Shown here: piece by piece, positions 15,219 through 25,080 of the stretch | How positions within the stretch are numbered: the first letter of the stretch is position 1 | How the letters are laid out: the number at the start of each line of letters is the position of its first letter | Source of the DNA: Caulobacter sp. UNC358MFTsu5.1 | GTDB lineage: Bacteria; Pseudomonadota; Alphaproteobacteria; Caulobacterales; Caulobacteraceae | Assembly: GCF_000712075.1 (NCBI RefSeq) | Contig: NZ_JONW01000003.1 | Coordinates: forward strand, 1-64,000 | Length of the DNA: 64,000 bases | Direction: 5' to 3' | The notes under the pieces: model-generated | The model's database searches: none | What the model was told of the DNA's origin: nothing | What the model saw: only the letters and a program-made list of their open reading frames with translations | Translations under genes and position numbers: made by a program

Positions 15219-16628
15219 CTAGTGCCCCGCCGGAGCGGCCGGAGCGGCCGCCTTCAGCGCCCGGAAGTCGATGTCGCTGTCGGCCACCAGGTAGATGAAG
15301 CTGGCCCAGGCGGCGACGTTCTGCGCCAGTTCGTCCGGACGGACCTTGTTGAGGGTGTCGTCCATCGTGTGGTGGTAGTCGAAGTAGCGGCTGGCGTCCT
15401 GCTCCAGCTCGATCGACGGCACGCCGGCTTCTTCCAGTCCCTCGATGTCCGAACCGCCATGGGCCGACGGGTCGCGGTTCACATAGATCTTGAGCGGAGC
15501 CAGCACGTTGCTGGCGACCGTGGCGATGGCGTGCTTCTGGGCGCCGGCGGGCAGCTTGAGCGAGTAGATGCGGTCGGCGCCGGTGTCGCTTTCCCCCGCC
15601 AGCACGATCTTGGGCAGCTCGTCCTTGTGGGCCGCCACATAGGCTTCCGACGAGCCGCCGCTCTCTTCCGAGCCGAACATCACCACGCGGATGGTGCGCT
15701 TGGGATGCTTGGGCAGGTCGCCGATCAGCTTGGCGGCGGCCGTGGTGATGGCCACGCCGGTGGCGTCGTCCAGGGCGCCGGTGCCGACGTCCCAGCTGTC
15801 CAGGTGGCCGCCGATGACGACGACTTCGTCAGGCTTTTCCGAGCCCTTGATCTCGCCCGAGATGTTCCAGGCCACGTCGGCCGGATCGACAGTCGAGGCC
15901 AGCTTCAGCTTGATGCGCAGCGGGCCCTTGGCGGCCAGGCGTTCCAGCTGCTCGGCCTCCGGCACGCCCATGGCGGCCGAGGGGATCGAGGCGACGCCGT
16001 CGCCGAAGGCGGTGACGCCGGTGTGCGGCACGGTGGAGTCCGAGGTCGAGACCGAGCGGATCAGCAGGGCGACGGCCCCGCGCTTGGCGGCCTCGACCGG
16101 ACCGGCGCGGCGCGAGATGCCGGCCACGCCGTAGCCGGCGCCGTCCTGGGCGCGGACCATCGGCTGGGTGATCACCACGATCTTGCCCTTCAGCGAGCCC
16201 TCGGGCGCGGCGATCATCTCGGCGTAGGTCTTGAACAGCGCGACCTCGGCCTCGATGCCCTCAGGGCCGGTCGGCACGGTGCGGCCCAGGCCGACGATGT
16301 TCAGCTTCATCGGATAGGGAGCGACCAGTTCGGCGCTTTCCTCGCCGCGCGTCCACGACGGCTTGGCGAATTCCTCGACCTTGACGTTGGTGAAGCCCAG
16401 GGCCTTCAGCTTGGCCACGCCCCAGTCCTTGGCCCGGGCCATGGCCGGCGAGCCGACGATGCGCGGGCCGATGTTGGTGGTCAGGTCCTCGGTGACGTTC
16501 CACGCCGTGCGGTCCAGCAGGGCCTTGTCGCGCAGGGCCTCGGCGGTCTTGACGTCCTGGGCGTGGGCGGCGCCGGCCATCAGGGCGGTCGCGGCGGCGG
16601 CGGTCAGCAGAGTGCGGAACAGGCGCAT
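15219..16628 (-). CDS. Secreted M28 family metallopeptidase
   Basis: 469-residue zinc aminopeptidase-type protein predicted to work in the periplasm. A Sec signal peptide (MRLFRTLLTAAAATALMAG, cleavage after AHA) is clear. The M28 di-zinc site is seen as GGHLDSWDVGTGALDDATG (His and bridging Asp), VMFGSEESGG (Glu-Glu) and YHHTMDDT (last His), with a PA-like domain before it. It lies between murB and ddl on the same strand but is separated from both by hairpin repeats, so it is probably transcribed independently. The substrate is unknown; a role in cell wall or peptide recycling would be speculation. Confidence 0.88.
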   Translation of the reverse strand: MRLFRTLLTAAAATALMAGAAHAQDVKTAEALRDKALLDRTAWNVTEDLTTNIGPRIVGSPAMARAKDWGVAKLKALGFTNVKVEEFAKPSWTRGEESAELVAPYPMKLNIVGLGRTVPTGPEGIEAEVALFKTYAEMIAAPEGSLKGKIVVITQPMVRAQDGAGYGVAGISRRAGPVEAAKRGAVALLIRSVSTSDSTVPHTGVTAFGDGVASIPSAAMGVPEAEQLERLAAKGPLRIKLKLASTVDPADVAWNISGEIKGSEKPDEVVVIGGHLDSWDVGTGALDDATGVAITTAAAKLIGDLPKHPKRTIRVVMFGSEESGGSSEAYVAAHKDELPKIVLAGESDTGADRIYSLKLPAGAQKHAIATVASNVLAPLKIYVNRDPSAHGGSDIEGLEEAGVPSIELEQDASRYFDYHHTMDDTLNKVRPDELAQNVAAWASFIYLVADSDIDFRALKAAAPAAPAGH

Positions 16629-16746
16629 GAAATCTCCCTCGATTTGGGGGTTTCATAGCACCGCTATTGCCAGCGGATAGGCAACAACCGGATGAACTAT
16701 CGGTAACCTTTGGGATGCCCGACCCTGAGGCGCCGCGGGCGAAGAT

Positions 16747-16812
16747 GGGGACACACACTCGCGGCAAAGCTTCCGCAAGTCCGCAAAGGCCGTGGGGCGA
16801 GTGTGTGTCCCC
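16747..16812. repeat. Long GGGGACAC inverted repeat
   Basis: Perfect 16-bp arms GGGGACACACACTCGC (16747-16762) and GCGAGTGTGTGTCCCC (16797-16812) around a 34-bp loop. It lies between the M28 gene and the murB stop and belongs to the same family as 15146-15210 and 40255-40327. Confidence 0.75.
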
Positions 16813-16828
16813 TCCGTCGTGCGCGGCC

Positions 16829-17737
16829 TCAGCCCGCCCGCCCGATCCGCTTGATCTCCCAGTCCAGCTGGACGCCGGTCTTGGCCAGGACGTCGGCGCG
16901 GACGGTGTCGCCCAGGCCTTCCAGGTCGGCGGCGGTGGCCTCGCCGGTGTTGATCAGGAAGTTGCTGTGCAGAGGGCTGAACATCGCCCCGCCGTACGGC
17001 TTGCCGCGCCAGCCGGCCTCGTCGACCAGCTTCCACGACGAGTGGCCGGGCGGGTTCTTGAAGGTCGAGCCCCCGGTCTTCTCGCGGATCGGCTGGGTGG
17101 TCTCGCGGCGCGCGGTGATCTCGGCCATGCGGGCCTGCACCGCCGCCGGGTCGTCCGGCGTTCCCTGGAACACGGCCTGGACCCAGAACATGCTGTTGGC
17201 CGGCACCTCGGTGTGGCGATAGGTGAAGCCGAAGTCCTCGTTGTTCCAGACCCGCATCTCGCCGGTGCGGTCGTAGCCCCAGGCGCTGACCAGGATGTCC
17301 TTGGTCTCGCGGCCGTAGCAGCCGGCGTTCATGGTCAGGGCGCCGCCGACGGTGCCGGGGATGCCGACGAAGAACTCCAGGCCCGCCAGGCCCGCCTTGG
17401 CCGCCGCGCGGGCGACCTGGGCGTCCAGCGCCGCCGGGCCGGCGATGATCAGGTTCTCCTCGGCGTCGACGATCACCTCGCCGAACGCCCGGCCGGCGCA
17501 GCGGATGACCACGCCCTCGACGCCGCCGTCACGGATGATGACGTTGGAGCCGACGCCAAGCGCCTGGACCGGAACCTCTTCCGGCAGCGCCATGAGGAAG
17601 TCGCGCAGGTCGTCCGGATCGGCCGGCAGGAACAGCACCTCGGCCGGCCCGCCGACGCGGAACCAGGTGAACGGGCACAGGGGCTCGTCGAACAGCAGCT
17701 TGCCGCGAACGGCGGGGAGCGACGCCTTCCAGCTCAC
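16829..17737 (-). CDS. murB: UDP-N-acetylenolpyruvoylglucosamine reductase
   Basis: FAD enzyme that reduces UDP-GlcNAc-enolpyruvate to UDP-MurNAc in peptidoglycan precursor synthesis. 302 residues, type II-like length, starting [12 protein letters not shown] from GTG 17737, which overlaps the murC stop as GTGA. Key motifs: FAD-binding [14 protein letters not shown] and [18 protein letters not shown], the YRHT near the active site, and the catalytic serine region [13 protein letters not shown]. Translationally coupled to murC. Confidence 0.97.
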   Translation of the reverse strand: MSWKASLPAVRGKLLFDEPLCPFTWFRVGGPAEVLFLPADPDDLRDFLMALPEEVPVQALGVGSNVIIRDGGVEGVVIRCAGRAFGEVIVDAEENLIIAGPAALDAQVARAAAKAGLAGLEFFVGIPGTVGGALTMNAGCYGRETKDILVSAWGYDRTGEMRVWNNEDFGFTYRHTEVPANSMFWVQAVFQGTPDDPAAVQARMAEITARRETTQPIREKTGGSTFKNPPGHSSWKLVDEAGWRGKPYGGAMFSPLHSNFLINTGEATAADLEGLGDTVRADVLAKTGVQLDWEIKRIGRAG

Positions 17738-19152
17738 TTGGACAGCGCTTCCAGCTGACCCGGCAGGGCGTAGGCCCAGCTGGTGATGTCGCCCGCGCCC
17801 AGCAGAACGACCAGGTCGCCCGCCTGGGCCTCCTGGGCGATCAGGGCCGGCAGGGCGGCGGGGCTTTCCAGCGGCAGGGCCCGGCGGTGGCCGAACTTCT
17901 TGAGGCCCTCGACCAGGTGGTCGCGGTCCACGCCCTCGATCGGCTGTTCGCCGGCCGTGTAGACGTCGGCGACGATCACCGTGTCGGCGTCGTTGAAGCA
18001 CGAGCTGAACTCGGTCATCAGGTCGCGCAGGCGGGTGAAGCGGTGCGGCTGGACCACGGCGATCACCTTGCCCGTCGAGACCGCGCGGGCGGCCTTCAGC
18101 ACGGCGGCGATCTCGACCGGGTGGTGGCCGTAGTCGTCGACCACGCGGATGCCGTTGGCCACGCCCGTGGTGGTGAAGCGGCGCTTGACCCCGCCGAAGC
18201 CGGCCAGGCCGGCGCGGATGGCGTCGGCGTCGACGCCCAGCTCGCGGGCCACGGCCACGGCGGCGGTGGCGTTGAGCACGTTGTGGTGGCCGGCCATCGG
18301 CATCTTCAGCCCGTCATAGCGGACCTGCTCGCCGTCGCGCGGGGAAACCAGAATGTCGAACGTAGCGCCGTCGGGACCCATCTGGATGTTGGAGACGCGA
18401 ACCTCGGCCTGCGGGTTGGCGCCGTAGGTGACCAGGCGGCGGTTCTCGATGCGCGAGGTCAGGGCCTGGACTTCCGGGTGGTCGGTGCAGACCGCCGCGA
18501 AGCCGTAGAAGGGGATGTTCTCGATGAAGTCCTGGAAGCCGCGCTTCACCGCGTCGAAATCGCCCCAGTGGTCCAGGTGCTCGGCGTCGATGTTGGTGAC
18601 GATGGCCACGGTGGACTTCAGCTTCAGGAAGCTGCCGTCGCTCTCGTCTGCCTCGACCACGATCCAGTCGCCCTCGCCGACCTTGGCGTTGGTGCCGTAG
18701 GCGTTGATGATGCCGCCGTTGACCACGGTGGGGTCCAGGGCGCCGGCGTCCAGCAGGGCCGCGACCATCGAGGTGGTCGTCGTCTTGCCGTGCGTGCCGC
18801 CCACGGCGACGCTGAACTGCAGGCGCATCAGTTCGGCCAGCATCTCGGCGCGGCGCACCAGCGGCAGGCGCTTGTCGCGGCCGGCGACCATCTCGGGATT
18901 GTCGCCCTTCACCGCCGTCGAATAGACGATGGCCGAAGCGCCTTCGACATTGGCCGCGTCGTGGCCGATGAAGATGCGCGCGCCCAGCTTCTCCAGGCGC
19001 TCGGTGTTGGCGCTGGCCTTGGCGTCGCTGCCCTGCACGGTGTAGCCGATGCGGATCATGATCTCGGCGATGCCGGACATGCCGATGCCGCCGATGCCGA
19101 TGAAGTGCACGGGGCCGAGTTCGAAGGGGACGGGTCGTCGACGCTGGATCAT
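17734..19152 (-). CDS. murC: UDP-N-acetylmuramate-L-alanine ligase
   Basis: Adds L-alanine to UDP-MurNAc. 472 residues. N-terminal nucleotide-sugar site [20 protein letters not shown]-binding [15 protein letters not shown], later [20 protein letters not shown] and the C-terminal ligase domain. It starts only 39 bp from the start of a divergent secreted-protein gene, so its promoter must lie in or very near that gap or inside that gene; it cannot be fed by read-through from murG because four plus-strand genes intervene. Confidence 0.97.
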   Translation of the reverse strand: MIQRRRPVPFELGPVHFIGIGGIGMSGIAEIMIRIGYTVQGSDAKASANTERLEKLGARIFIGHDAANVEGASAIVYSTAVKGDNPEMVAGRDKRLPLVRRAEMLAELMRLQFSVAVGGTHGKTTTTSMVAALLDAGALDPTVVNGGIINAYGTNAKVGEGDWIVVEADESDGSFLKLKSTVAIVTNIDAEHLDHWGDFDAVKRGFQDFIENIPFYGFAAVCTDHPEVQALTSRIENRRLVTYGANPQAEVRVSNIQMGPDGATFDILVSPRDGEQVRYDGLKMPMAGHHNVLNATAAVAVARELGVDADAIRAGLAGFGGVKRRFTTTGVANGIRVVDDYGHHPVEIAAVLKAARAVSTGKVIAVVQPHRFTRLRDLMTEFSSCFNDADTVIVADVYTAGEQPIEGVDRDHLVEGLKKFGHRRALPLESPAALPALIAQEAQAGDLVVLLGAGDITSWAYALPGQLEALSK

Positions 19153-19191
19153 CCGGCTCGATTAGACGATTTGGCGACAGGGTGAAACGGG

Positions 19192-19701
19192 ATGTTTGGT
19201 GCAGATCGCGTGGATTTTGGCCTTCGGGCAAGCGTGGCCGGTGCGGTCTGCGGCCTGGCCGCCCTCGCCTCGCCCGCGTTCGCCCAGGTCCCGCTCGAGC
19301 TGCGCCTGGCCGATGTGGGCCGCTTCGCCAGCTTCGTGGACGTGGGCGGGATCGCCTGGACGGGGCGGACGGCCAGGCTTCGCGTGCTGCAGGTGACCGA
19401 GGACGGCTTCACCGCCGGGAGCGAGGCCTTCTGGGGCGGCTGGCGCTATGAGCTGATCGACTGCGACGCCCGCACGATCGCCCACGCCGGCTTCTCCAGC
19501 GTCCGGGTCGGCGGTCGCGAGGGCCCGGTCAGCGGCGATCTGCGCCCAGCCGCGGCGATCCCCTCCGGAAGCGCCGACGACGCGGTGGCCAAGCTCGTCT
19601 GTGATGGGTGGCGGCCCTATGCGGGCGTGGCGCCGGCCGCGAGCGTCGAGGAAGCCGTTAGGATCGGCCGTCCGCTGATCGCCACGGGCGCCGAGCCCTG
19701 A
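19192..19701 (+). CDS. Secreted hypothetical protein
   Basis: 169 residues with a signal peptide (cleavage predicted after AFA, residue 31) and two cysteines (C91, C137) that could form a disulphide. The pattern of a short beta-rich domain with YELIDCDARTIAHAG and a late AVAKLVCDGW resembles the surface-adhesin E-like small periplasmic proteins, but the similarity is weak and by eye. ATG 19192 has AGGGTGA upstream. First of four plus-strand genes that split the dcw cluster between murC and murG. Confidence 0.7.
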   Translation: MFGADRVDFGLRASVAGAVCGLAALASPAFAQVPLELRLADVGRFASFVDVGGIAWTGRTARLRVLQVTEDGFTAGSEAFWGGWRYELIDCDARTIAHAGFSSVRVGGREGPVSGDLRPAAAIPSGSADDAVAKLVCDGWRPYAGVAPAASVEEAVRIGRPLIATGAEP

Positions 19702-19818
19702 CCGCCCGCGCGAAGCGTTACGGGCGGCCTCGCAATCTCCAGCTGAATCTTCGTTCCGCTCCCCGAAAAATCCGGCTACCCATGGCCAAGTTCCAAATCG
19801 CTTTCGGGGGAAGCGTAC

Positions 19819-21447
19819 ATGCGTCTGAAATCCTTCTTGCTAGCCGGCGTCCTGACGCTCGGCGCGGGACCGGTCATGGCGGGCGAGCCCAGCGACTGGG
19901 TGCGCTGCGACGGCCTGGCCAAGCCCGAGAACGTCGGCGTCACGCTCAGCCGGCTGGTGCCCGCGATCATGACGGCCGGTCTGATGGGCCTTCCCGAAGC
20001 CAGCCGCGAGGAACCGGCCGAACAGGGCGCCGCCGGCGTCAAGGCCTGCGACACCGTGCTGGCCGACCCGATGCTCGACCGCTACTGGGCCCGCAAGGTC
20101 AGCCTGCTGAAGGCCCGCGCCCTGCACCACATCGAGGCCGGCGACCTGGACGCGGGCCTGGCCGACCTGGCGGCCACCCACGCCGCCGCCGCCGGCAATG
20201 TCGACGACGCCACCTATGCGCGGTCCCTGGGCGCCTCGACCCAGCTGTTCGAGGCCGCGACCCAGCTGAAGAAGGATCGGTTCGACGAGGCCGCCGCCCT
20301 GGCGATCAAGGCCGCCGACGCCCGGCCCTACTCGCTGGAGGTGGGGATGGCCGCCGTGCGCATCCTCGACGCCGATCCGCGCTGGTCGCCCGACGAGGAC
20401 CGTGTCCTGACCCGCGTGGCGGCGCTGGAGCCCGACCTGCGCGTGGCCCGCGCCAAGTCCCGCGAATGGGGCGGTCAGCACGCCCGCGCGGCCGCAGACT
20501 GGGCGGCGATGGCCGATTCCCCGACGTCGCCGCTGGCCGGCGTGCGGCTGCCGCGCGGCATGACCCTGCCCACCATGACCGGCGATCCGGTGTTCATGGC
20601 CCGGGCCGCCCTGGCCTATGCCCGGGCCGGCGACAACGCGGCCGCCGCGCCCCTCATCGCGCGCTACAAGACCGATTTCGCCGCCCCGCCCGCCGCGGCT
20701 CCGGCGGGCGACGACGTGATGGCCAACATGGTGGCGCGGCTGCGCGCCGAGCAGGCCAAGAACGCGCAGGGCTTCATCACCGTGGCCGAGGCCTGGACCC
20801 AGGCGAACGACGGGAAGATCGACCAGGCGCGGGCCACGCTGGAGACGCTGGGCGACCGTTTGCCCGCCACGCCCGCCACCCTCGACCTGATCGAGAAGGT
20901 GAAGCGACCGACGCCGGCGGGCATGGTGTCCCTGGCCCCGTCCGCCTCGGCCCAGATGGAGGCCCTGATGAACGCCGACCGCGCCGACGCGGCCCGGCGC
21001 CTGGATCCGAAGAGCTTCGCCAAGGCCCTGCCGCCGCTGGAGCGCGCCGACCGCTCCTATTCCAAGCAGAGCGCTTGGTTCAAGCCGAACGGCTTCAAGG
21101 ACAAGAAGACCGCCGACGGCAAGGGCGCCTCGATCGAGTTCTCGGGCGCGTTCTCGACCCACGCGGCGGTCGAGGAGATGATGCTGCTGCGCGCCGCCCA
21201 GCTGACGCGCGAGGCGGGCCGGACCGGCTTCGTGATCCGCAAGCGGGCCGACTACAAGCAGTACATGGTCCAGACGATGTACGGCTCCGAGATCTCGCGC
21301 TCGCCCAACGGCTTCAAGACCACGGCCGAGATCGAGTTCGTCGACGCCCCGCCCGCCGGCGCCGCCGACAGCCTGGTCTTCAACGCCGACAAGGTCTGGA
21401 ACGACCTCAGCCCCATCTACACCACGCCGGCCCAGGGCAAGACCTAG
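19819..21447 (+). CDS. Secreted hypothetical protein, alpha-helical repeat-like
   Basis: 542 residues with a signal peptide (MRLKSFLLAGVLTLGAGPVMA) and GGGGAAG before the ATG. The body is Ala-rich, with helical stretches such as YARAGDNAAAAPLIARY and AWTQANDGKIDQARATLETLGD that look like degenerate TPR units. The final ~100 residues (AQLTREAGRTGFVIRKRADY onward) look like a separate alpha/beta domain. I do not recognise the family. Transcribed alone or with the preceding gene (117 bp gap). Confidence 0.75.
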   Translation: MRLKSFLLAGVLTLGAGPVMAGEPSDWVRCDGLAKPENVGVTLSRLVPAIMTAGLMGLPEASREEPAEQGAAGVKACDTVLADPMLDRYWARKVSLLKARALHHIEAGDLDAGLADLAATHAAAAGNVDDATYARSLGASTQLFEAATQLKKDRFDEAAALAIKAADARPYSLEVGMAAVRILDADPRWSPDEDRVLTRVAALEPDLRVARAKSREWGGQHARAAADWAAMADSPTSPLAGVRLPRGMTLPTMTGDPVFMARAALAYARAGDNAAAAPLIARYKTDFAAPPAAAPAGDDVMANMVARLRAEQAKNAQGFITVAEAWTQANDGKIDQARATLETLGDRLPATPATLDLIEKVKRPTPAGMVSLAPSASAQMEALMNADRADAARRLDPKSFAKALPPLERADRSYSKQSAWFKPNGFKDKKTADGKGASIEFSGAFSTHAAVEEMMLLRAAQLTREAGRTGFVIRKRADYKQYMVQTMYGSEISRSPNGFKTTAEIEFVDAPPAGAADSLVFNADKVWNDLSPIYTTPAQGKT

Positions 21448-21553
21448 ACGCGGCCGGGGCCGCGGGGCGCTGCGTTTTTCGCAATCGCCCCCAAGTGCGG
21501 CGCGGGACGGCCGCTATCCTCGATGACGCACCTTCACCGCCCAAGAGGTCGTC

Positions 21554-22147
21554 ATGACAGCCAGCCCCCCGTCCCAGACCCGCCGCGCCACGATCGCCGG
21601 AGGCCTGATCACCAGCTTGCTGGTCGCGGGCGGGGCCGAAGCCCGCCCCGCGGGCGACGACCCCAGCCGGGGGATCACCGGCGGCCCGGACGATTGGGCC
21701 TTCCTGGTGGGGCGCTGGAACGTCCGCCACCACCGGCTGAAGGAGCGGCTGGTCGGCAGCACCGAATGGCAGGACTTCAACGGGACCTGCGAGAACTGGC
21801 CCCTGATGGGCGGGCTGGGCAATGTCGATGACAACCTGCTGGAGCTGCCGGCCGGGACCTATCGCGGCGTCGGCGTCCGGGCGTTCGACGCCGAGACCCG
21901 CCAGTGGTCGATCTGGTGGATCGACTCCCGCATCGCCAACATCGACCCGCCGGTGCGCGGCGGTTTCAAGGACGGGACCGGGGTGTTCATCGGCAGCGAC
22001 ACCCACAAGGGAACGCCCGTCACGGTGCGCTTCCGCTGGTCGGAGCTGACCGGCGACACGGCCAAGTGGGACCAGGCCTTCTCCACCGACGGCGGCAAGA
22101 CCTGGGAGACCAACTGGCGGATGGAGTTCACCCGGGCGAAGGGGTGA
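21554..22147 (+). CDS. Exported DUF1579-like lipocalin-type protein
   Basis: 197 residues. The N-terminus has twin arginines (R10-R11) before a hydrophobic stretch ending GAEA, so export by Tat or Sec is likely. The mature part has DDWAFLVGRWNVRHHRLKER, WIDSR and the late TWETNWRMEFTR, the arrangement of small beta-barrel 'DUF1579' proteins, which bear a single conserved WNV/WxxR core. No enzymatic residues are evident. It has an AGAGG ribosome site. Confidence 0.65.
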   Translation: MTASPPSQTRRATIAGGLITSLLVAGGAEARPAGDDPSRGITGGPDDWAFLVGRWNVRHHRLKERLVGSTEWQDFNGTCENWPLMGGLGNVDDNLLELPAGTYRGVGVRAFDAETRQWSIWWIDSRIANIDPPVRGGFKDGTGVFIGSDTHKGTPVTVRFRWSELTGDTAKWDQAFSTDGGKTWETNWRMEFTRAKG

Positions 22148-22209
22148 GGCCCGCGCAACTCGGCGGCGGCTGGCGCGCTTAAGGCGGCATCGATCCGGAG
22201 CGGCCCGCC

Positions 22210-22656
22210 ATGGCGACGAAACTCTCACGCGACGAGCTGGTGGAGCGCCTGGTCAAGGCCGGTGAGGCCGAGGTCGCCGGAGCGCCGCCGGACGAGATCG
22301 CCGGCTATTTCGACACCGAGGCGTTCCGCTTCCACGGACCGGACGGCTTCGAGTCCGACTACGAGGGCCTCAACGCCTATTTCGCCGCGATCCGCGCGGC
22401 GTTCGACGACCGGACGATCCGGCGCGGGATCGTCGTCGTCGAGGGCGACCTCGCGGCCTGCCAGACCTGGATCGAGGGCACGTTCGTGCGCGAGTTCACG
22501 ATGTCGCCCGCCGGCCCGCTGCCACCCAACGGGGCGCGCGTCACGTGGGACCTGATCAACATCTTCCGGTTCGACGATCGCGGCCGGCTGGTCGAAGAGT
22601 TCGTGCGCACCGACTATCGCAGCTTCCTGCGCCAACTGGGCGCGGAGCACCGATAG
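22210..22656 (+). CDS. NTF2-like / SnoaL-like protein
   Basis: 148 residues with the cone-shaped NTF2-like fold suggested by VERLVKAGEAEVAGAPPDEIAGYFDTEAFRFHGP..., central GLNAYFAAIRAAFDD and the final INIFRFDDRGRLVEEFVRTD, a pattern common in SnoaL-type cyclases and unassigned ester/ketosteroid isomerase relatives. Such proteins are often small-molecule enzymes but no specific reaction can be claimed. It ends 3 bp from the murG stop (convergent). Confidence 0.75.
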   Translation: MATKLSRDELVERLVKAGEAEVAGAPPDEIAGYFDTEAFRFHGPDGFESDYEGLNAYFAAIRAAFDDRTIRRGIVVVEGDLAACQTWIEGTFVREFTMSPAGPLPPNGARVTWDLINIFRFDDRGRLVEEFVRTDYRSFLRQLGAEHR

Positions 22657-22659
22657 GGC

Positions 22660-23745
22660 CTAGCGGGCCATCTGCTCCACCAGGTCGGCCAGCTTCTCGG
22701 CCGCGTCCGGCACGGCCACCTTGCGCGCGCCCGCGGCCATGCGGCCCAGGCGCTCGGGGTCCTTGAGCAGGGCGTTCAGGGCGCCGGCCATGGCGTCGAC
22801 GGTCAGCTCGTCCTCCAGGCAGACGGCGGCCGCGCCGGCCTCCTCCAGTTGCTTGGCGTTGAAGCGCTGGTGGTCGTCGGCGGCGATCTTCAGCGGCACC
22901 AGGATCGACGGGCGGCCGGCCACGGCCAGCTCGGTGCATGTCGAGGCGCCCGAGCGGCCGATCACCAGGTGGGCCTGGCGCAGATAGCCGGCCATGTCGC
23001 GGAAGAACGGCGCGACCTCGCAGTCGACCATGGCGTTGCGATAGGTCTTGCGGGCGCCTTCCATGCTCTCGGCGCGGGCCTGCTGGAAGACCTTCAGGCG
23101 CGAGCGCAGGTCCTCGGGCAGCTTGGCGACCGCCTCGGGGATCAGTTCAGACAGCAGGCGCGCGCCCTGGCTGCCGCCGGTGACCAGGATGCGCAGCTGC
23201 ACCTCGGGCGGCAGATAGGGCACGTCGTAGAGCGCGCGGATCGGCGGGCGCACGGGATTGCCCACCACCTGGGCGCGGGCCTTCACGGCGGGCTTGGCCA
23301 TCTCCAGGGTCGGGAAGGCGCAGGCCACCGCGTTCACCTTGGGGGCCAGGAAGCGGTTCACGCGGCCCAGCACCGCGTTCTGCTCGTGGATCACCGTGGG
23401 CCGCTTCTGGCCCAGGGCGCCCAGCAGGGCCGGCAGGGCGGGATAGCCGCCGAAGCCTACGACCACGGCCGGATCCAGGCGCTTGAAGGCGGCCTTGGCC
23501 TGGTTCATGCCCTGCCAGACCACCAAGCCGGCCTTGGCCATGCCGATCGGGTCGCCGGACTTGGCGGTGGCGGCCGACAGCGCCAGGCGCTCCTCGGCGG
23601 GGAACTTGTCGGCGTACAGCGCGCCGCGCTCGTCGGTGGCCAGCACGATGCGCCAGCCGCGCACGGCCAGGGTCTCGGCCAGGGCCTGGGCGGGGAACAG
23701 GTGCCCGCCGGTGCCCCCGGCGGCGACGACAGCCAGCTTGCTCAT
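22660..23745 (-). CDS. murG: UDP-GlcNAc:lipid I N-acetylglucosaminyltransferase
   Basis: Peripheral inner-membrane GT-B glycosyltransferase that makes lipid II. 361 residues. N-terminal glycine loop AAGGTGGHLFPA, VVGFGGYPALPALLGA, the HEQNAVLGRVNRFLA motif, the second glycine loop VTGGSQGARLLSELIP and the UDP-binding GRSGASTCTELAVAGRPSILVPL. The start follows the ftsW stop by 87 bp. It is the last gene of the upstream half of the split dcw cluster. Confidence 0.97.
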   Translation of the reverse strand: MSKLAVVAAGGTGGHLFPAQALAETLAVRGWRIVLATDERGALYADKFPAEERLALSAATAKSGDPIGMAKAGLVVWQGMNQAKAAFKRLDPAVVVGFGGYPALPALLGALGQKRPTVIHEQNAVLGRVNRFLAPKVNAVACAFPTLEMAKPAVKARAQVVGNPVRPPIRALYDVPYLPPEVQLRILVTGGSQGARLLSELIPEAVAKLPEDLRSRLKVFQQARAESMEGARKTYRNAMVDCEVAPFFRDMAGYLRQAHLVIGRSGASTCTELAVAGRPSILVPLKIAADDHQRFNAKQLEEAGAAAVCLEDELTVDAMAGALNALLKDPERLGRMAAGARKVAVPDAAEKLADLVEQMAR

Positions 23746-23832
23746 CAGACGAAGGCTCCAATACGCGAGCGGATCATGGGCGAGACGGCCTCAAACAAGA
23801 CAGGCAGCGACAAGACGGGTCTCCCGAGAGAC

Positions 23833-25005
23833 TCAGCCCAGGGCCCCAGCCTGATCGAACTCTCCCGCCCCGCCATAGGCCCCCGGACGCTTGCGCGTCA
23901 ACGCCAGGGCCATGCCCAGGGTCAGGCCCATGGCCAGCATCGACGAGCCGCCGTAGCTGATGAAGGGCAAGGTCATGCCCTTGGTGGGGATCATGTTCAG
24001 GTTCACGGCCACGTTGATGAAGGCCTGCTGGCCCACCAGCACGAACAGGCCCGAAGCGGCCACCTGCTCGAAGGTGTCCGACAGCTTCATCGCCCGGTAC
24101 AGCCCGCGCACCACGATGAAGGCGAACAGGGTGATCAGGGCCAGGGAGAACACCAGGCCGTATTCCTCGGCCGCGACCGAATAGATGAAGTCGGTGTGCA
24201 GGTCGGGCACGTGGCGCTTCATCACGCCCTCGCCCGGGCCGCGCCCGAACAGGCCGCCGGCGTGGATGGCCTCGGCGGCGCGGGTGATCTGGTGGGTGTC
24301 GGCCTGGTCGGGGCTGAGGAACTTCTGCACCCGGGCGTGGACGTGGTCGAACAGGAAATAGGTCGACATCAGCCCGCCGACGGCGACCGCGCCCAGGCCC
24401 ATGATCCACGAGATCGGCACCCCGGCCATCCAGAAGGCGGCCCCGAAGGCGATGGTGATCAGCACGGTCTGGCCGACGTCCGGCTGGACCAGCAGCAGGG
24501 CCACGGCGATGAAATAGAGGGCGAAGGCGATCGAGACGCCCGGCACCCCCTCGCCCTTCTGGCCCTCGGCGAACATCCACGAAACCAGCACGATCAGGGC
24601 CGGCTTCATGAATTCCGAGGGCTGGAAGGTGAAGCCGCCGATCAGCAGCCAGCGGGCCGCGCCCTTGGCGCTGTGGCCGATGAACGGCAGGGCCGCCATG
24701 ACCCCGATGGCCACCAGGTAGATGAAGAAGGCCGAGCGGCGGATGCCCCTGGGGCTGAGCATCGACACCGACAGCACGATCAGGGCGGCGCCCAGGCCGA
24801 ACACGCACTGGCGGACGGCGAAGTGGAACTGGTCGTCGATGCCGATCCGGGCGGCGGCCGCCGGGCTCGAGGCGAACGACAGCAGCACGCCCACGGTGAC
24901 GAGGATCGCGGTGGCGCCCAGCAGCCAGCGATCGGTCGTCCACCACCAGACGCCGAGCCGCGAACGGTCGGTGCGGGCGAAGGCGTGGGTGGTCTGGAAC
25001 GTCAT
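23833..25005 (-). CDS. ftsW: Septal peptidoglycan polymerase FtsW (SEDS family)
   Basis: Polytopic SEDS glycosyltransferase working with FtsI. 390 residues with about ten membrane segments. Family motifs include KGAARWLLIGGFTFQPSEFMKPALI, the catalytic-loop region QPDVGQTVL and GRGPGEGVMKRHVPDLHTDFIYSVAAEEYG, and the closing NLNMIPTKGMTLPFISYGGSSML. It precedes murG and follows the 85-residue orphan. Confidence 0.97.
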   Translation of the reverse strand: MTFQTTHAFARTDRSRLGVWWWTTDRWLLGATAILVTVGVLLSFASSPAAAARIGIDDQFHFAVRQCVFGLGAALIVLSVSMLSPRGIRRSAFFIYLVAIGVMAALPFIGHSAKGAARWLLIGGFTFQPSEFMKPALIVLVSWMFAEGQKGEGVPGVSIAFALYFIAVALLLVQPDVGQTVLITIAFGAAFWMAGVPISWIMGLGAVAVGGLMSTYFLFDHVHARVQKFLSPDQADTHQITRAAEAIHAGGLFGRGPGEGVMKRHVPDLHTDFIYSVAAEEYGLVFSLALITLFAFIVVRGLYRAMKLSDTFEQVAASGLFVLVGQQAFINVAVNLNMIPTKGMTLPFISYGGSSMLAMGLTLGMALALTRKRPGAYGGAGEFDQAGALG

Positions 25006-25080
25006 GGCCGGAGGGTCGGAGTTTAGGGTTAAGCGAGTGTTGTTGTGGAGGTTGGAAGAGGTGTGGCGAAAGGACTCTGA

